Shown here in pieces: positions 40,939-50,398 of a DNA stretch of 64,000 bases. The translations under genes were made by a program, and so were the position numbers. The DNA is from Candidatus Flexifilum breve (GTDB lineage Bacteria; Chloroflexota; Anaerolineae; Aggregatilineales; Phototrophicaceae): the NCBI GenBank assembly GCA_016717205.1, contig JADKGC010000011.1:62001-126000 (forward strand), given 5' to 3'. The notes beneath the pieces are model-generated. The model was not told the DNA's origin. It saw nothing but the letters and a program-made list of their open reading frames with translations, and searched no databases. Within the stretch, counting starts at the first letter, position 1; each line of letters starts with the position of its first letter.

Positions 40939-43175
40939 AAGATTCGAACATCGTTCGCATCGAGACGCTCAAAATTGCCGAAGCGCAGTATCAGGCTTCG
41001 GGCACGATCTACGGGTCAACCGATCCGGTCGAAATTCTCAATGCGCTGGTCAGCTTCACTGGGATTCCCTTCGCCAATGTCCATCTCGGCTTGATTGACG
41101 AGGAAAACGATCCGAATACCATCAATATCCTCGCCACCGGGGATGCGACCGGCTTTCGCGCCGCGCGTGTACCGGCCCGCTTACAGGACTACCCGGCTTA
41201 CGAAGCACTGGCCGCCGTCGAAGTTCTGAATATTGAAGATGTCACGACCGACCCCTTTCTGACCGACGCCGAACGCGAGAGCCTGATCGACCAGAAGGTT
41301 GCCGCCATGCTGGTGATTCCGTTGGCAGTGAACCAGCGCCTGACCGGGTTGATCGTCTTTTCGTATACCGAACAGGTGCATTTCTCGTCGACGCTGCTGC
41401 GCGCTGTGCGTTCGCTCGCCGATCAGATCGCCGTGGTGTTCGAAAACCAGTCGCTGCTGCGTCGCACCGCCGCGTCGCTCGAAGAAGTCGGGATGCTCTA
41501 CGAAATCAACCGCGCGATGCTCAGCGCGCTCGACCCGCTGGATGTGCTGCGCCTGCTGCGCACCTACACTGCCAGCCCGAACAGCGCAATCATCCATGTG
41601 GGCGTGGAGCATGTGCCCGACAGCAGCGCCGAAAACATCACCATTCGGCACATCCTGACGGCCAGCGAAGATCAGGCGCTTGACCGCCCGCTCGTCGGGC
41701 TGAACCGCACCACCGAACTCTTCGACCGCTACGAAACGACGACTGTTGAATTCTTCGAGAAGCTCGTTGGCAAACCGCCGTCCGCGCTGACGCTGATCAG
41801 CGAGGGGTATCCGGCGCAGTCGGCGGCCATGATCGTCGTCCGCGAATACGGCATTGTCGAAGACATCATCGTCGTGACCTACCCTGACGAACCAACGATC
41901 CTCCCGCGCCGCCGCCGTCTCTTCGAAGCGCTCTCGGATCAAATCACGATTGTGTTCCAGAACCAACGCCTGCTGCGAGATGCCCAGAAGAACGCGCTCC
42001 AGTTGTCGCGGCAGGTGCGCCTGCTGCAGACGATCAACCAGTTGTCGAGCGGCTTGAGCATGTACCGCAGCGAAAAAGAGCTGTTCGACTACGCGACGCA
42101 GTATCTGGTCGCGGCGATGGGCATTGATCACGTCGGCGTGCTCATGTTCGACCGCAGCCTGGAAACCGGGACGCTCATCAGCGAATACCCGGCACAGGTC
42201 ACCATCGGCACGAAGATGGAAATCGATCAGTCGATCGATCTGCTGCGGCAGCACCCCGACCGCCCGGTCTTGATCCAGAGTGTGGAAAAGACGGATCTGC
42301 TCCCCAATAGTTCGAAGCAGGTGCTGCTGAAACTTGGCGTCTATTCGATGATGATCCTCCCCATCATCATCGAAGGAAAGTTGATCGGTTCCATCGGTTT
42401 CGACATTTACGAGCGCGGGCGCTTCTTCCAACCGGATATGATTGACATCGGTCAGACGATGGTCGCGCAGCTTTCCATCGCCCTGCAAAACATTCGTCTG
42501 TACAGCGATGCGCAGCGCCGCGCTGAACAACTCCAGCAGATCGCCAACTTCGGCCAGCTCGTGCAAGGCACGCTCAACCTGCCCGATATTCTCGCCGCGC
42601 TGCTCGGTGAAATTCGCCAGACGATCACCGCCGACCGGGTGAGCGTGGCACTCCTCGACGACCGCACGGATCAACTGCGCGTGGTCGCCCAATACGATGA
42701 AGAACGTACCTATATCGATGTTGAGAACGGGCCGTTCATCTCGACTTCCGGCACGCTGATCGGTCAGGTGTGGGAGTCGGGGGAAATGCTCGTCATCAAC
42801 GATACTCAGACGAGTTCTGGCATCCGCCGCGCGCAGGATTTGAGCGTGCGGTCGCTGATGATCGCGCCCGTCCGCTCGCGTGGACGCATGATCGGCGCGG
42901 TGAACATCGGCGCGGTCGCCCCTTATGCTTACGCCGACGAAGATACGGCGATCTTCCGGCAAATGCTCGTGCAGCTCGTCGCTTCCATTGAAAACAGTCT
43001 CGCGTTTGCGGCCAGCCAACGCATTGCCAAGAACGAAGCGCTGATCAATGACATCTCCATTCAGATGCAGATGACCAACGAAATTCAGGGCATGATGACC
43101 GCGGCGGTCAGCGAGTTGGGCCGAGCACTGGGCGCGCGGCGCGCCCGCGTCCGCTTAAATGTGAGCGAGGGCTAA
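40923..43175 (+). CDS. Four-GAF sensor protein without kinase domain
   Basis: A 750-residue cytosolic protein made almost wholly of GAF domains: about residues 25-180, 190-355, 365-540 and 545-715. Each ends in the helix pattern SLADQIAVVFENQSLL, DQITIVFQNQRLL, VAQLSIALQNIRLY or LVQLVASIENSLAF. GAF domains bind small ligands or dimerise; no chromophore cysteine signature or catalytic output is seen. The last 40 residues (NDISIQMQMTN to LGARRARVRL) repeat at the ends of the next four proteins. It overlaps the receiver gene by 16 bases and is followed after three bases by a membrane GAF gene. It may act as a sensor subunit of the giant kinase (inference). Confidence 0.9.
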   Translation: MGMEIEDSNIVRIETLKIAEAQYQASGTIYGSTDPVEILNALVSFTGIPFANVHLGLIDEENDPNTINILATGDATGFRAARVPARLQDYPAYEALAAVEVLNIEDVTTDPFLTDAERESLIDQKVAAMLVIPLAVNQRLTGLIVFSYTEQVHFSSTLLRAVRSLADQIAVVFENQSLLRRTAASLEEVGMLYEINRAMLSALDPLDVLRLLRTYTASPNSAIIHVGVEHVPDSSAENITIRHILTASEDQALDRPLVGLNRTTELFDRYETTTVEFFEKLVGKPPSALTLISEGYPAQSAAMIVVREYGIVEDIIVVTYPDEPTILPRRRRLFEALSDQITIVFQNQRLLRDAQKNALQLSRQVRLLQTINQLSSGLSMYRSEKELFDYATQYLVAAMGIDHVGVLMFDRSLETGTLISEYPAQVTIGTKMEIDQSIDLLRQHPDRPVLIQSVEKTDLLPNSSKQVLLKLGVYSMMILPIIIEGKLIGSIGFDIYERGRFFQPDMIDIGQTMVAQLSIALQNIRLYSDAQRRAEQLQQIANFGQLVQGTLNLPDILAALLGEIRQTITADRVSVALLDDRTDQLRVVAQYDEERTYIDVENGPFISTSGTLIGQVWESGEMLVINDTQTSSGIRRAQDLSVRSLMIAPVRSRGRMIGAVNIGAVAPYAYADEDTAIFRQMLVQLVASIENSLAFAASQRIAKNEALINDISIQMQMTNEIQGMMTAAVSELGRALGARRARVRLNVSEG

Positions 43176-43178
43176 ACT

Positions 43179-44881
43179 ATGTTATACCTGCTGCGCACCC
43201 CTTTTAGTACTGAACGTTATAAAACTGTTGCGGACAAAGCCCGCGCCCGCGCCATCATGGGGCTGACCGTCGGCTTGGTCGTGATCTATTCACTGTTTCT
43301 GATCGTCGGGCGCTCCGGCGCGCTGGCCTTCAGCGACATGCAGGGCATCGAAAATCGGCTCGCAGTTCTTCGTCCCGCTGGCGTTGGGCCGCGATGTACG
43401 GCGGCGTCGTCGCGACCATCATGGTCACCCGGTTGGGCTACCGGCAGGCCAGCGCCTACATGATGCTGGCCGTCGTTCTATGCAGCCCTCGATCGTGATC
43501 TCGATCCCGAACGGGCTGATTTACGCGCCGATGGGTGCGCCGCTGCTCGTCATGATTGTGATGGGTGGTTTCCTGCTCGGCGAACGCGGGATCAGCCTGA
43601 CAACGGGGATTTCCACGCTCATCGCGGCGCTCGCCATGCTCCAGCGCCAGAACATCCCCAATGCGCCGGAGAACGCGCCGTTCGCCTTCATCCTGTTCAC
43701 CGTGTTGTTCGTGCTCACGGGCTTGATCCTGCAGTTGTTCCTGCGCCTGCAGGAAATCGGGCTGGATGAAAAGGTCGGCAAGGCGGCGCGCGGTCGGCAG
43801 GAACTCGCCACCCTCACCACGCAGCTTGCTCAACGCATTTCGCGCCACTTCATTTTGTCCGAGCTGCTCGACAGCACCGTCGAAGACATCCGCAAGACCT
43901 ACCCGGACATTTACCACGTGCAGATCTTTCTCACCGACGAGGAAGCGAACGAAGCGCGCCTCGTCGCTAGCACGGGTGAAGTCGGCAAGGCGCTGCTGCG
44001 CCGCAAACACAGCCTGCCCATCGGCAGTCGCAGCGTTATCGGTCAGGTGACCGCCAACAGCACGGCGGTGATTGCCGCCGCGGCAGGCACCGAAACCGTG
44101 CACCGCCGCAACGAATATCTGCCCGACACCGCCGCAGAAGCCGCGTTCCCGCTGCGTCTGGGTAACGCGCTGATCGGCGCGCTCGACCTGCAAAGTAAGC
44201 AGGTCGATGCCTTTTCCGACCCGGACTCGATCTTCCAGTCGCTGGCCGACAGCATCGCCATCGCCGTAGATAACGCGCGCCTGTTCGAACAGACGGAAAG
44301 CCGCGTGCAGGAAAATCAACGTCTGCTCGACCAGATGCGCACCACCATGCGCGAAGTTGAGCGCCTCAACCTCGAATTGACCGGGCGCTCGTGGCAGACC
44401 TTCCTGTCTTATAAAGGCGACGAACTCGGCGTGACCGTGGATCTCGACAACAACATTGTGCGGCAAAGCGCGGAAATCACGCCGACGCTGGAAACGGCGA
44501 TGCGCGATGGCGCACATGCAAGCGCAAGCCAGCGATCATCAAGTGATCAGCACGCCGCTGCGGGTGCGCGGTCAGGTGATCGGCGCGATGGAGTTTGAAG
44601 TCAGCGCGACGGACTTCGCGAACGAAGACATCGAACTGGTGAACGGTGTGGCTGAACGTTTCAGCCTCGCGCTGGAAAGCGCCCGCATCTATGAAGAAAG
44701 CCGCCGGGTGGCGCAGCGTGAATCCACGCTCAACCAGATCGGCAGTCGTCTGCAAACGACCAATACGGTCGACACGCTGCTGGCGGAAACCGCGCGCGGC
44801 CTGCAAGCCTCGCTCGGCGCGACTCGCGTCGCCATCCGGCTCGGCGCGCCGCCTAAGTCCAATGGGGTAGAGGAACACTAA
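43179..44881 (+). pseudogene. Membrane GAF sensor protein with several frameshifts
   Basis: By analogy with the next two genes, this encoded an N-terminal multi-helix membrane domain, a GAF of the ASTGE type and a coiled coil with a degenerate GAF. The coding frame changes several times. It starts at ATG 43179 in one frame (to about 43345); hydrophobic stretches SQFFVPLALG and then AAMYGGVVATIMVTRLGYR appear in the two other frames (43350-43480); the GAF part (IVISIPNGLI to about 44510) is in a third reading; and the end (HQVISTPLRVRG to EEH) is shifted again near 44515. At least four indels are needed. Either the sequence has consensus errors or the gene is broken. The frame after 44515 still overlaps normally with the downstream start. 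Confidence 0.75.
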
Positions 44882-44884
44882 GCT

Positions 44885-46473
44885 ATGCTCAAGCTGTCAT
44901 CACCTCAACTGCTGCGCTTACGTCAGCAGTACCTCAACCTGCTGGCGATTATCATGCTGCTGTCGAATGTGGCCGGTCTGCTGCTGATCGCCATTAACAA
45001 CAGCCAGATCGGAACCAGTGAACCCTCCGGCTTGATCGCCGTGTTCATTTCGATGGGTATGTCGCTGGTCTGGCTGTGGCTGCTGCGCGGCAACCGTGTC
45101 GAAATCGCCGCGTTCGGTCTGCTGCTGACGCTGCTCGGCGGTTACCTCGCGTTGACCTATGACGTGGTACCGATTGCCGGAACGCTCATCCTCATCACGG
45201 CGGCGCTGTTCCTGCGGCGACCACTGTTCTTCACCGTCGTCGCGCTGATCTTCCTGCGTCTGCTGTTTGACCTGAACGCAGCGCTGGCCGCGCCCGGGGG
45301 CGACATCCCCCTGGTTACGGTGCTGCTCCAGATCATGACGTTCGCCATCATCGCCGCCGTCGCGCGCACCATCACCAATTCGCTGTTGAGCAGCGCGGAA
45401 AGCGCGAACCGCATCGCCGTCGCCATTTCGACGGCGACGAACACCGGGCGCTTGATCGGGCAGTACAACGACGCGCAGGACATGATGAATTTCGCCATCA
45501 ACACTATCCGCGAGAAATACGGCTTCTATCACGTGCAGGTCTTTCTGCTCAACGAAAGCGGCGACCAAGCGGAACTGCGCGCCAGCACGGGCGATGTCGG
45601 CTATCAACTGCTCTCCCGCCGCCACCAATTGACGGTTGGTTCGCAAAGCGTGGTCGGTCAAGCGGTGCTGCGCGGTGTGCCCGTGCTCGTCGCGAACACC
45701 GAAGACGAAGTCGTGTTCTTCCGCAATGAACTGCTGCCCAACACGCACGCCGAATTCACCATCCCCCTGAAAGACCGGAGTAAAGTGATCGGTGCGCTGG
45801 ATATTCAGAGCACCGTCCCCTTCAGCTTCACCGATGTTGATCGGCAGGCACTGGAAGTGATCGCCGAAGCGCTCTCGACCAGCCTGCGCGACCGGCGGCT
45901 CGGCGCGGAACAGTCGGTGTTGAGCGCGGAAAATCAACGCCTCGCTAAAGAAGTGACCACGCTCCAGCGCGACAACGACCGCCTGAACCGCGAAGTGACA
46001 CAGGGGCAGTGGAGCGAATATCTCACCGATCACACCGACCTCACGGGGATCACGCTGCAAGGCGACGACATGGTTCCGGAAGCGCAGTGGACGCCCAACC
46101 TGGCTCAAGCGCGCCGAGGGGGTGCAGCCGTCACCACCAGCGACGTGATCGCCGTGCCGGTGGTGCTGCGTGGTGAAGTGATCGGCGCGATTGAAGTCGA
46201 CCCCGGGCGCGCGACGCCCGCCGAAACGGTCGAAATTGCGCAGGCGGTAGCGCAGCGTTTAGCCGTCAGCCTTGAAAGCGCGCGTTTGTACGAAGAAACC
46301 CGCCAATCGGCGTATCAGGAGCAGCAGATCAATGAAATTGCCGCGCGCTTCGGCACGACGGGCACGATTGACGAACTGCTGCGCATCGCGCTGGTTGAAG
46401 TGGGCGCAACGCTGGGCGCGAAGGGCGGCGCATTCGCCTCGGACGCGTGCAGAACGGAGCTGTCGAATCATGA
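44885..46473 (+). CDS. Membrane GAF sensor protein without kinase (one apparent frameshift)
   Basis: About 530 residues: five to six membrane helices (residues about 15-170), an ASTGE-type GAF (about 205-360; YHVQVFLLNESG, LRASTGDVG, GSQSVVGQAVL), a coiled coil, and a degenerate short GAF (VIAVPVVLRGEVIGAIEV). Near 46420 the frame must shift by one base: in the shifted frame the tail reads RRIRLGRVQNGAVES and stops at 46473 in an ATGA overlap with the next start. Unshifted, the frame runs on to 47209 through another gene in the wrong frame, which is not credible. No kinase core is present. Confidence 0.8.
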
Positions 46474-48149
46474 TCGCTGCTATCAATCGTTACCTCAACG
46501 TCCGTTACCGCTACGAGAACCCCATTGTCCAGCAGCGCGCCGTCAATCTGCTGCGTATGAGCGCGGCGCTGATCTTTGTCGACGGCCTCTACATCATTAT
46601 TGTTTTGCTGCTTGCTCTGTTCAATCGGCAGGCGCTGGCGGGACAAACCATCGTCGATCCGCTCAATGTGGGGATCGTCGTCCTGAGCGTTGTCGTCTAC
46701 CTGCTCATTCAACGCGGACGGCTGCAGTCGGCCATTCACCTGTTCGTCACGAGTTTGGCCTTGGTGATCGTGCCCGCGCTGGCGACGATTCCCAGCGCGG
46801 TGATCTACGTGACCACGCCGATCGTCATGTTAGCCGCCGGGTTGCTGTTGGGGCGGCGGGGCTTCGTCGCGACGCTGGTCGTCATCACGATTGGGCTCCT
46901 CGTCCGCTACGCCAATCTGAGTCAGGTCACGGACGCGCAGCGTTACATCCCCGCTCAGGAAATCAGCTACGAACTGCTGATTGTCGGCATGAGCTACACC
47001 ATCATGAATCTGTTCGTCTTCTCGTTCAGCGGTGTCGCCGAACGCGTCGCCGCCGAAGCTTCGCGCGAGGTCGAGCAGTTGAACACCGTCAGCCACTTCG
47101 CCAGCGGGTTAGGCGCGGTGCTCACCGACACGGCGATTTATACGCGCCTGCTGGAGATCACGCAGAACAACCTCGGCTACGAGGTCGCACAGATTTATCT
47201 GCCGGATGAATCGGGCAGCTTTGCGCGCCAACTGCGTTTGAGCTTCGGCGCCGCGCCGCGTAAAGTCGTTTTGACGGAAAGCGACCTCTCTGTGCTGACC
47301 GAAGCGATCCGCACACGGCAGCCCGTGGTTGTCAACAGCAGTGACACCAGCTTCCGCGCGCTGCACCTGATCCCGCCCGCGCGCCAGAGCTGCACGCTCG
47401 TGATCATCGAACAGGATACGGTCGTCGCGCTGCTGGACATCCAGACGAGCCGCCCGCGTCCGTTCTCGCGCAATGAACTGCTCGTGCTGCGCAGTCTGGT
47501 GGATCAGGCGTCGCGCGAACTCGACTACAGCTCGACCATCCGCGACCTGCAAACCACCGTGCGCGATCAGGACGGCGTGATCAACCGCTTCACCCGCCAA
47601 CTCAACGAAATTCAGGGGCGTGGTCGTCAAGCCAGCATGTCCGGTTGGGATACGCTCTTTAATGCCCGCATGACTGAAGCGTTCGGCTTTGATCTCGTCG
47701 GCGAAGGCGGCAAGCTCACGCCGATCCGCTCGGACGCGCTGCCGGATGCCATCCGCGAAACGCTGCTGCGCGGCGATGTCCATATCCAGCAGACGGGGGG
47801 CGATCAAGTGGTCACCGTGCCGATTGTCTTCCGTGATGTAGTGCTCGGCGCGATGTCGTTCAATGTGCCGCGAGAACGCCCGGTCACCGACCGCCAGATC
47901 GAACTCATCCGCACGGTCGCCGACCGCTTAAGCGTCGCGCTGGAAAACAATCGTCTGCTCGAACAAACGCAAGCGCAAGCTCGCCGTGAACGTCAGGCGA
48001 GCGAGATCGGCAGCGTGCTGCTTTCGGCCACTAACGTCGAAAGCGTGCTCAGCCTCGCCGCCGATAATTTCCACGAAGCCCTCGGGGCGATCCATACCCG
48101 CGTCTACTTGCAGCCCGGAACCTTGATTAAGAGCGGAGACGCAAATTGA
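46470..48149 (+). CDS. Membrane GAF sensor protein without kinase
   Basis: A 559-residue protein: six hydrophobic segments within residues 28-190 (for instance GLYIIIVLLLALF and TPIVMLAAGLLLG), a divergent GAF (about 205-355; YEVAQIYLPDESG with RQPVVVNSSDTS), a coiled coil, then a short GAF-like half (VVTVPIVFRDVVLGAMSFNVP), and the common tail ending AIHTRVYLQPG. The ATG at 46470 overlaps the previous stop (ATGA). An upstream in-frame extension to 46272 lies within the preceding gene and is rejected. It shares its layout with the two genes before it, so tandem duplication is likely. Confidence 0.87.
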   Translation: MIAAINRYLNVRYRYENPIVQQRAVNLLRMSAALIFVDGLYIIIVLLLALFNRQALAGQTIVDPLNVGIVVLSVVVYLLIQRGRLQSAIHLFVTSLALVIVPALATIPSAVIYVTTPIVMLAAGLLLGRRGFVATLVVITIGLLVRYANLSQVTDAQRYIPAQEISYELLIVGMSYTIMNLFVFSFSGVAERVAAEASREVEQLNTVSHFASGLGAVLTDTAIYTRLLEITQNNLGYEVAQIYLPDESGSFARQLRLSFGAAPRKVVLTESDLSVLTEAIRTRQPVVVNSSDTSFRALHLIPPARQSCTLVIIEQDTVVALLDIQTSRPRPFSRNELLVLRSLVDQASRELDYSSTIRDLQTTVRDQDGVINRFTRQLNEIQGRGRQASMSGWDTLFNARMTEAFGFDLVGEGGKLTPIRSDALPDAIRETLLRGDVHIQQTGGDQVVTVPIVFRDVVLGAMSFNVPRERPVTDRQIELIRTVADRLSVALENNRLLEQTQAQARRERQASEIGSVLLSATNVESVLSLAADNFHEALGAIHTRVYLQPGTLIKSGDAN

Positions 48150-50398
48150 ACACGCGCGGCAATCGTTTATCTTTCAATACCTTCCCGATCTGGGTCAAGC
48201 TGCTCATCGGGTTCACCTTTGCGCTGCTCGTGCTGGCCGCGCCGGGGTTCGTGTGGTTACGCGGCGGCATTGACGAGATCGCCATGCAGGGCGCGCGCAC
48301 GTACTTGTACAACGTGGGTACCGAACAAAAGCAGGAGATCGAAAGCGCGCTGTCGAGCGCCCGCGTGCAGTTGTCCAACTTCCTCGCGATCGAAGCGAAC
48401 CAGGAGACCATCATCGGGCTGCTGCTGCAGGATCGCAACGTCGGCGGCTCGACGAACCCGTTCAATGTGGAAGAGAACGATGTCGTCAATCTGTTCCGCG
48501 ACAGCCTGATCAACGTCGGTTCCAGCCTGTTCGAAGGGGCGCGCGTGCTCACACGGACGGGGCAAGTGGTGGCGCAGATTTCGACCACGTCGACCTTCAT
48601 CACCCAGGTCGATGAGTCGAATGCGCCCGCCTACCGCGCCGCGACCGCGGCTCTGCTGCAAGGTCAGACACAGGCGCTCGCCGTATCGGCGGCCAGCGGC
48701 GGCATCATCGAACTGGCGCAGGTGATCAACTGGCGCGATGGCAACCCGATTGGCTTCCTGATCGTCCGCCTGAGCAATACGCGCGGTCTGTACACCTATC
48801 TGCGCCTCGCCGACGCCAACAACCCGTATCAGGCTTACAGCTTCCTCACGACTGCCAATAACGTCGTGATTGCGCCGCCCAATGCGCTGACCGCGGCCCT
48901 CGAACTCAGCCAGTCGGTCGCAGTCGACCAAGGGCTGGCGGGCAATACGGGCGTGGAAACCTACGTGGTGACGCAGGGCGATGCCTCTGCCGAATATATC
49001 GGCTACTTCACGCCGCTGCGCGAAACGCCGTTTGCGCTGGTCGTGCAAACGCCCACGCAGAACGCCTATAACTACGCGCTCGGCTACTTTACCATTCGCG
49101 GCTTTGTCGTCGTGATCGGCATGGCCGTGTTGATCGGCGTGATGGTGGCGGTCTTCAACAACCTGATCGTGCCGCCGCTCAACCGCCTGCGCCGCGCGAC
49201 CCAAGCGATGCGCGATGGCGATTTCACCGTGGATGTAGCCGACGTGCAGCGCGGCGATGAGATCGGCGCGCTCGCCGTCTCGTTCGTCACCATGCGCGAC
49301 CAAGTGCGCGGCTTAATCGACGACCTCGAAGAACGCGTCGAGAAACGCTCGCGCGATATCGCCGCGACGCAGGAAATCAGCCGTTTCGCCGTGAGTCAGC
49401 GTGACCTCGGCCTGCTGCTCAACCGCGTCGTCGATTTGATCGTCGAACGCTTCCCGAACATCTACCACGCGCAGATCTTTCTGGTCGACAGCGCGACGGA
49501 ATGGGCGGTCTTACGCGCCAGCACGGGCGAACCCGGTCGGCAGCTGCTCGCCCGTGGTCACCGCCTCGGCGTCGGCAGCGTGAGCGTCATCGGTCAGGTG
49601 ACGCAGCAGGGGCGTCTGGTGGTCGCGCGTGATACGGCGGTCAGTCAGGTGCACCGCCGCAACGAATTCCTGCCGGATACCCGCGCGGAACTCGCGATTC
49701 CGCTGCGCATAGGCGACGATGTGATCGGCGCGCTGGACGTGCAAAGTCGTCTGCGCGACGCCTTCGCCGAAGATGAAGTCGCAATCCTTTCGACAATGGC
49801 GGATCAGATCGCGGTGGCAATTCAGAACGCGCGTCTGTACGAAGAATCGACGCGCCGCGTGGCGGAAGTTGAAGACATCAACCGCAAGGCGACGCTGCGC
49901 GCGTGGCAGGACTACATGCGCGACCAACGCACGCAAACGCTGGTCGAAGAAGCCGGTTCGCCGACGGATCTCGATATGTCGCCGCTGCGCCAGCAGGCCA
50001 TGCGCACCGGGGAAGTCGCGCTCGGGCAGTTGACAGCGCGCAACACCGTCCCCATCGCCGTGCCCATTCGACTGCGCGGGCAAACGCTCGGCTCCGTGGA
50101 GTGGGAAGTGCCCGCCGCCAGCTTTGGTGAAGATCGACTGGAACTTGCGAAAGAATTGGCCAACCGGCTCGCGCTCAGTCTCGACAATGCGCGTCTGTTC
50201 CAGGAAAGCCAGCGCGCGACGGAACGCGAACGTTTGGTGAACAACATCGCCGCCAAGCTGACGACCCAGAACAACATCAACGATATTTTGCAGACGGCTG
50301 TCCGCGAAGTTGGGCAGGCGCTCCGCGCACCGCAAGTCAGCATTAGTTTGCGCCGCCCGAACGGCGTACACGAAAATGGGAACGGGAGTTCATCCTAA
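48146..50398 (+). CDS. Cache-HAMP-GAF sensor protein without kinase
   Basis: A 750-residue membrane protein: TM1 (about 15-38), an extracytoplasmic dCache-like domain (about 39-315), TM2 (about 317-340), a HAMP domain (LIVPPLNRLRRATQAMRDG with RGDEIGALAVSF), a coiled coil, an ASTGE-type GAF (about 430-575; YHAQIFLVDSATEW, LRASTGEPG, SVIGQVTQQG), a degenerate GAF half (TVPIAVPIRLRGQTLGSVEWEV) and the common tail. There is no HisKA or HATPase. The start is TTG at 48146 with GGAG eight bases upstream; the TTGA overlap with the previous stop couples the genes. It is expected to relay an external signal to a partner kinase. Confidence 0.88.
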   Translation: MNTRGNRLSFNTFPIWVKLLIGFTFALLVLAAPGFVWLRGGIDEIAMQGARTYLYNVGTEQKQEIESALSSARVQLSNFLAIEANQETIIGLLLQDRNVGGSTNPFNVEENDVVNLFRDSLINVGSSLFEGARVLTRTGQVVAQISTTSTFITQVDESNAPAYRAATAALLQGQTQALAVSAASGGIIELAQVINWRDGNPIGFLIVRLSNTRGLYTYLRLADANNPYQAYSFLTTANNVVIAPPNALTAALELSQSVAVDQGLAGNTGVETYVVTQGDASAEYIGYFTPLRETPFALVVQTPTQNAYNYALGYFTIRGFVVVIGMAVLIGVMVAVFNNLIVPPLNRLRRATQAMRDGDFTVDVADVQRGDEIGALAVSFVTMRDQVRGLIDDLEERVEKRSRDIAATQEISRFAVSQRDLGLLLNRVVDLIVERFPNIYHAQIFLVDSATEWAVLRASTGEPGRQLLARGHRLGVGSVSVIGQVTQQGRLVVARDTAVSQVHRRNEFLPDTRAELAIPLRIGDDVIGALDVQSRLRDAFAEDEVAILSTMADQIAVAIQNARLYEESTRRVAEVEDINRKATLRAWQDYMRDQRTQTLVEEAGSPTDLDMSPLRQQAMRTGEVALGQLTARNTVPIAVPIRLRGQTLGSVEWEVPAASFGEDRLELAKELANRLALSLDNARLFQESQRATERERLVNNIAAKLTTQNNINDILQTAVREVGQALRAPQVSISLRRPNGVHENGNGSSS

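Noticed and set aside
41181..43019. A 612-residue open frame on the minus strand
   Set aside because: Antisense to the four-GAF protein, whose frame shows clear domains; the minus-strand product has shadow-type composition.
46474..47209. Continuation of the second membrane GAF gene to 47209
   Set aside because: The residues after about 46430 are Arg/His-rich and out of frame with the next GAF gene, which has a proper start at 46470. A frameshift explains the overrun.
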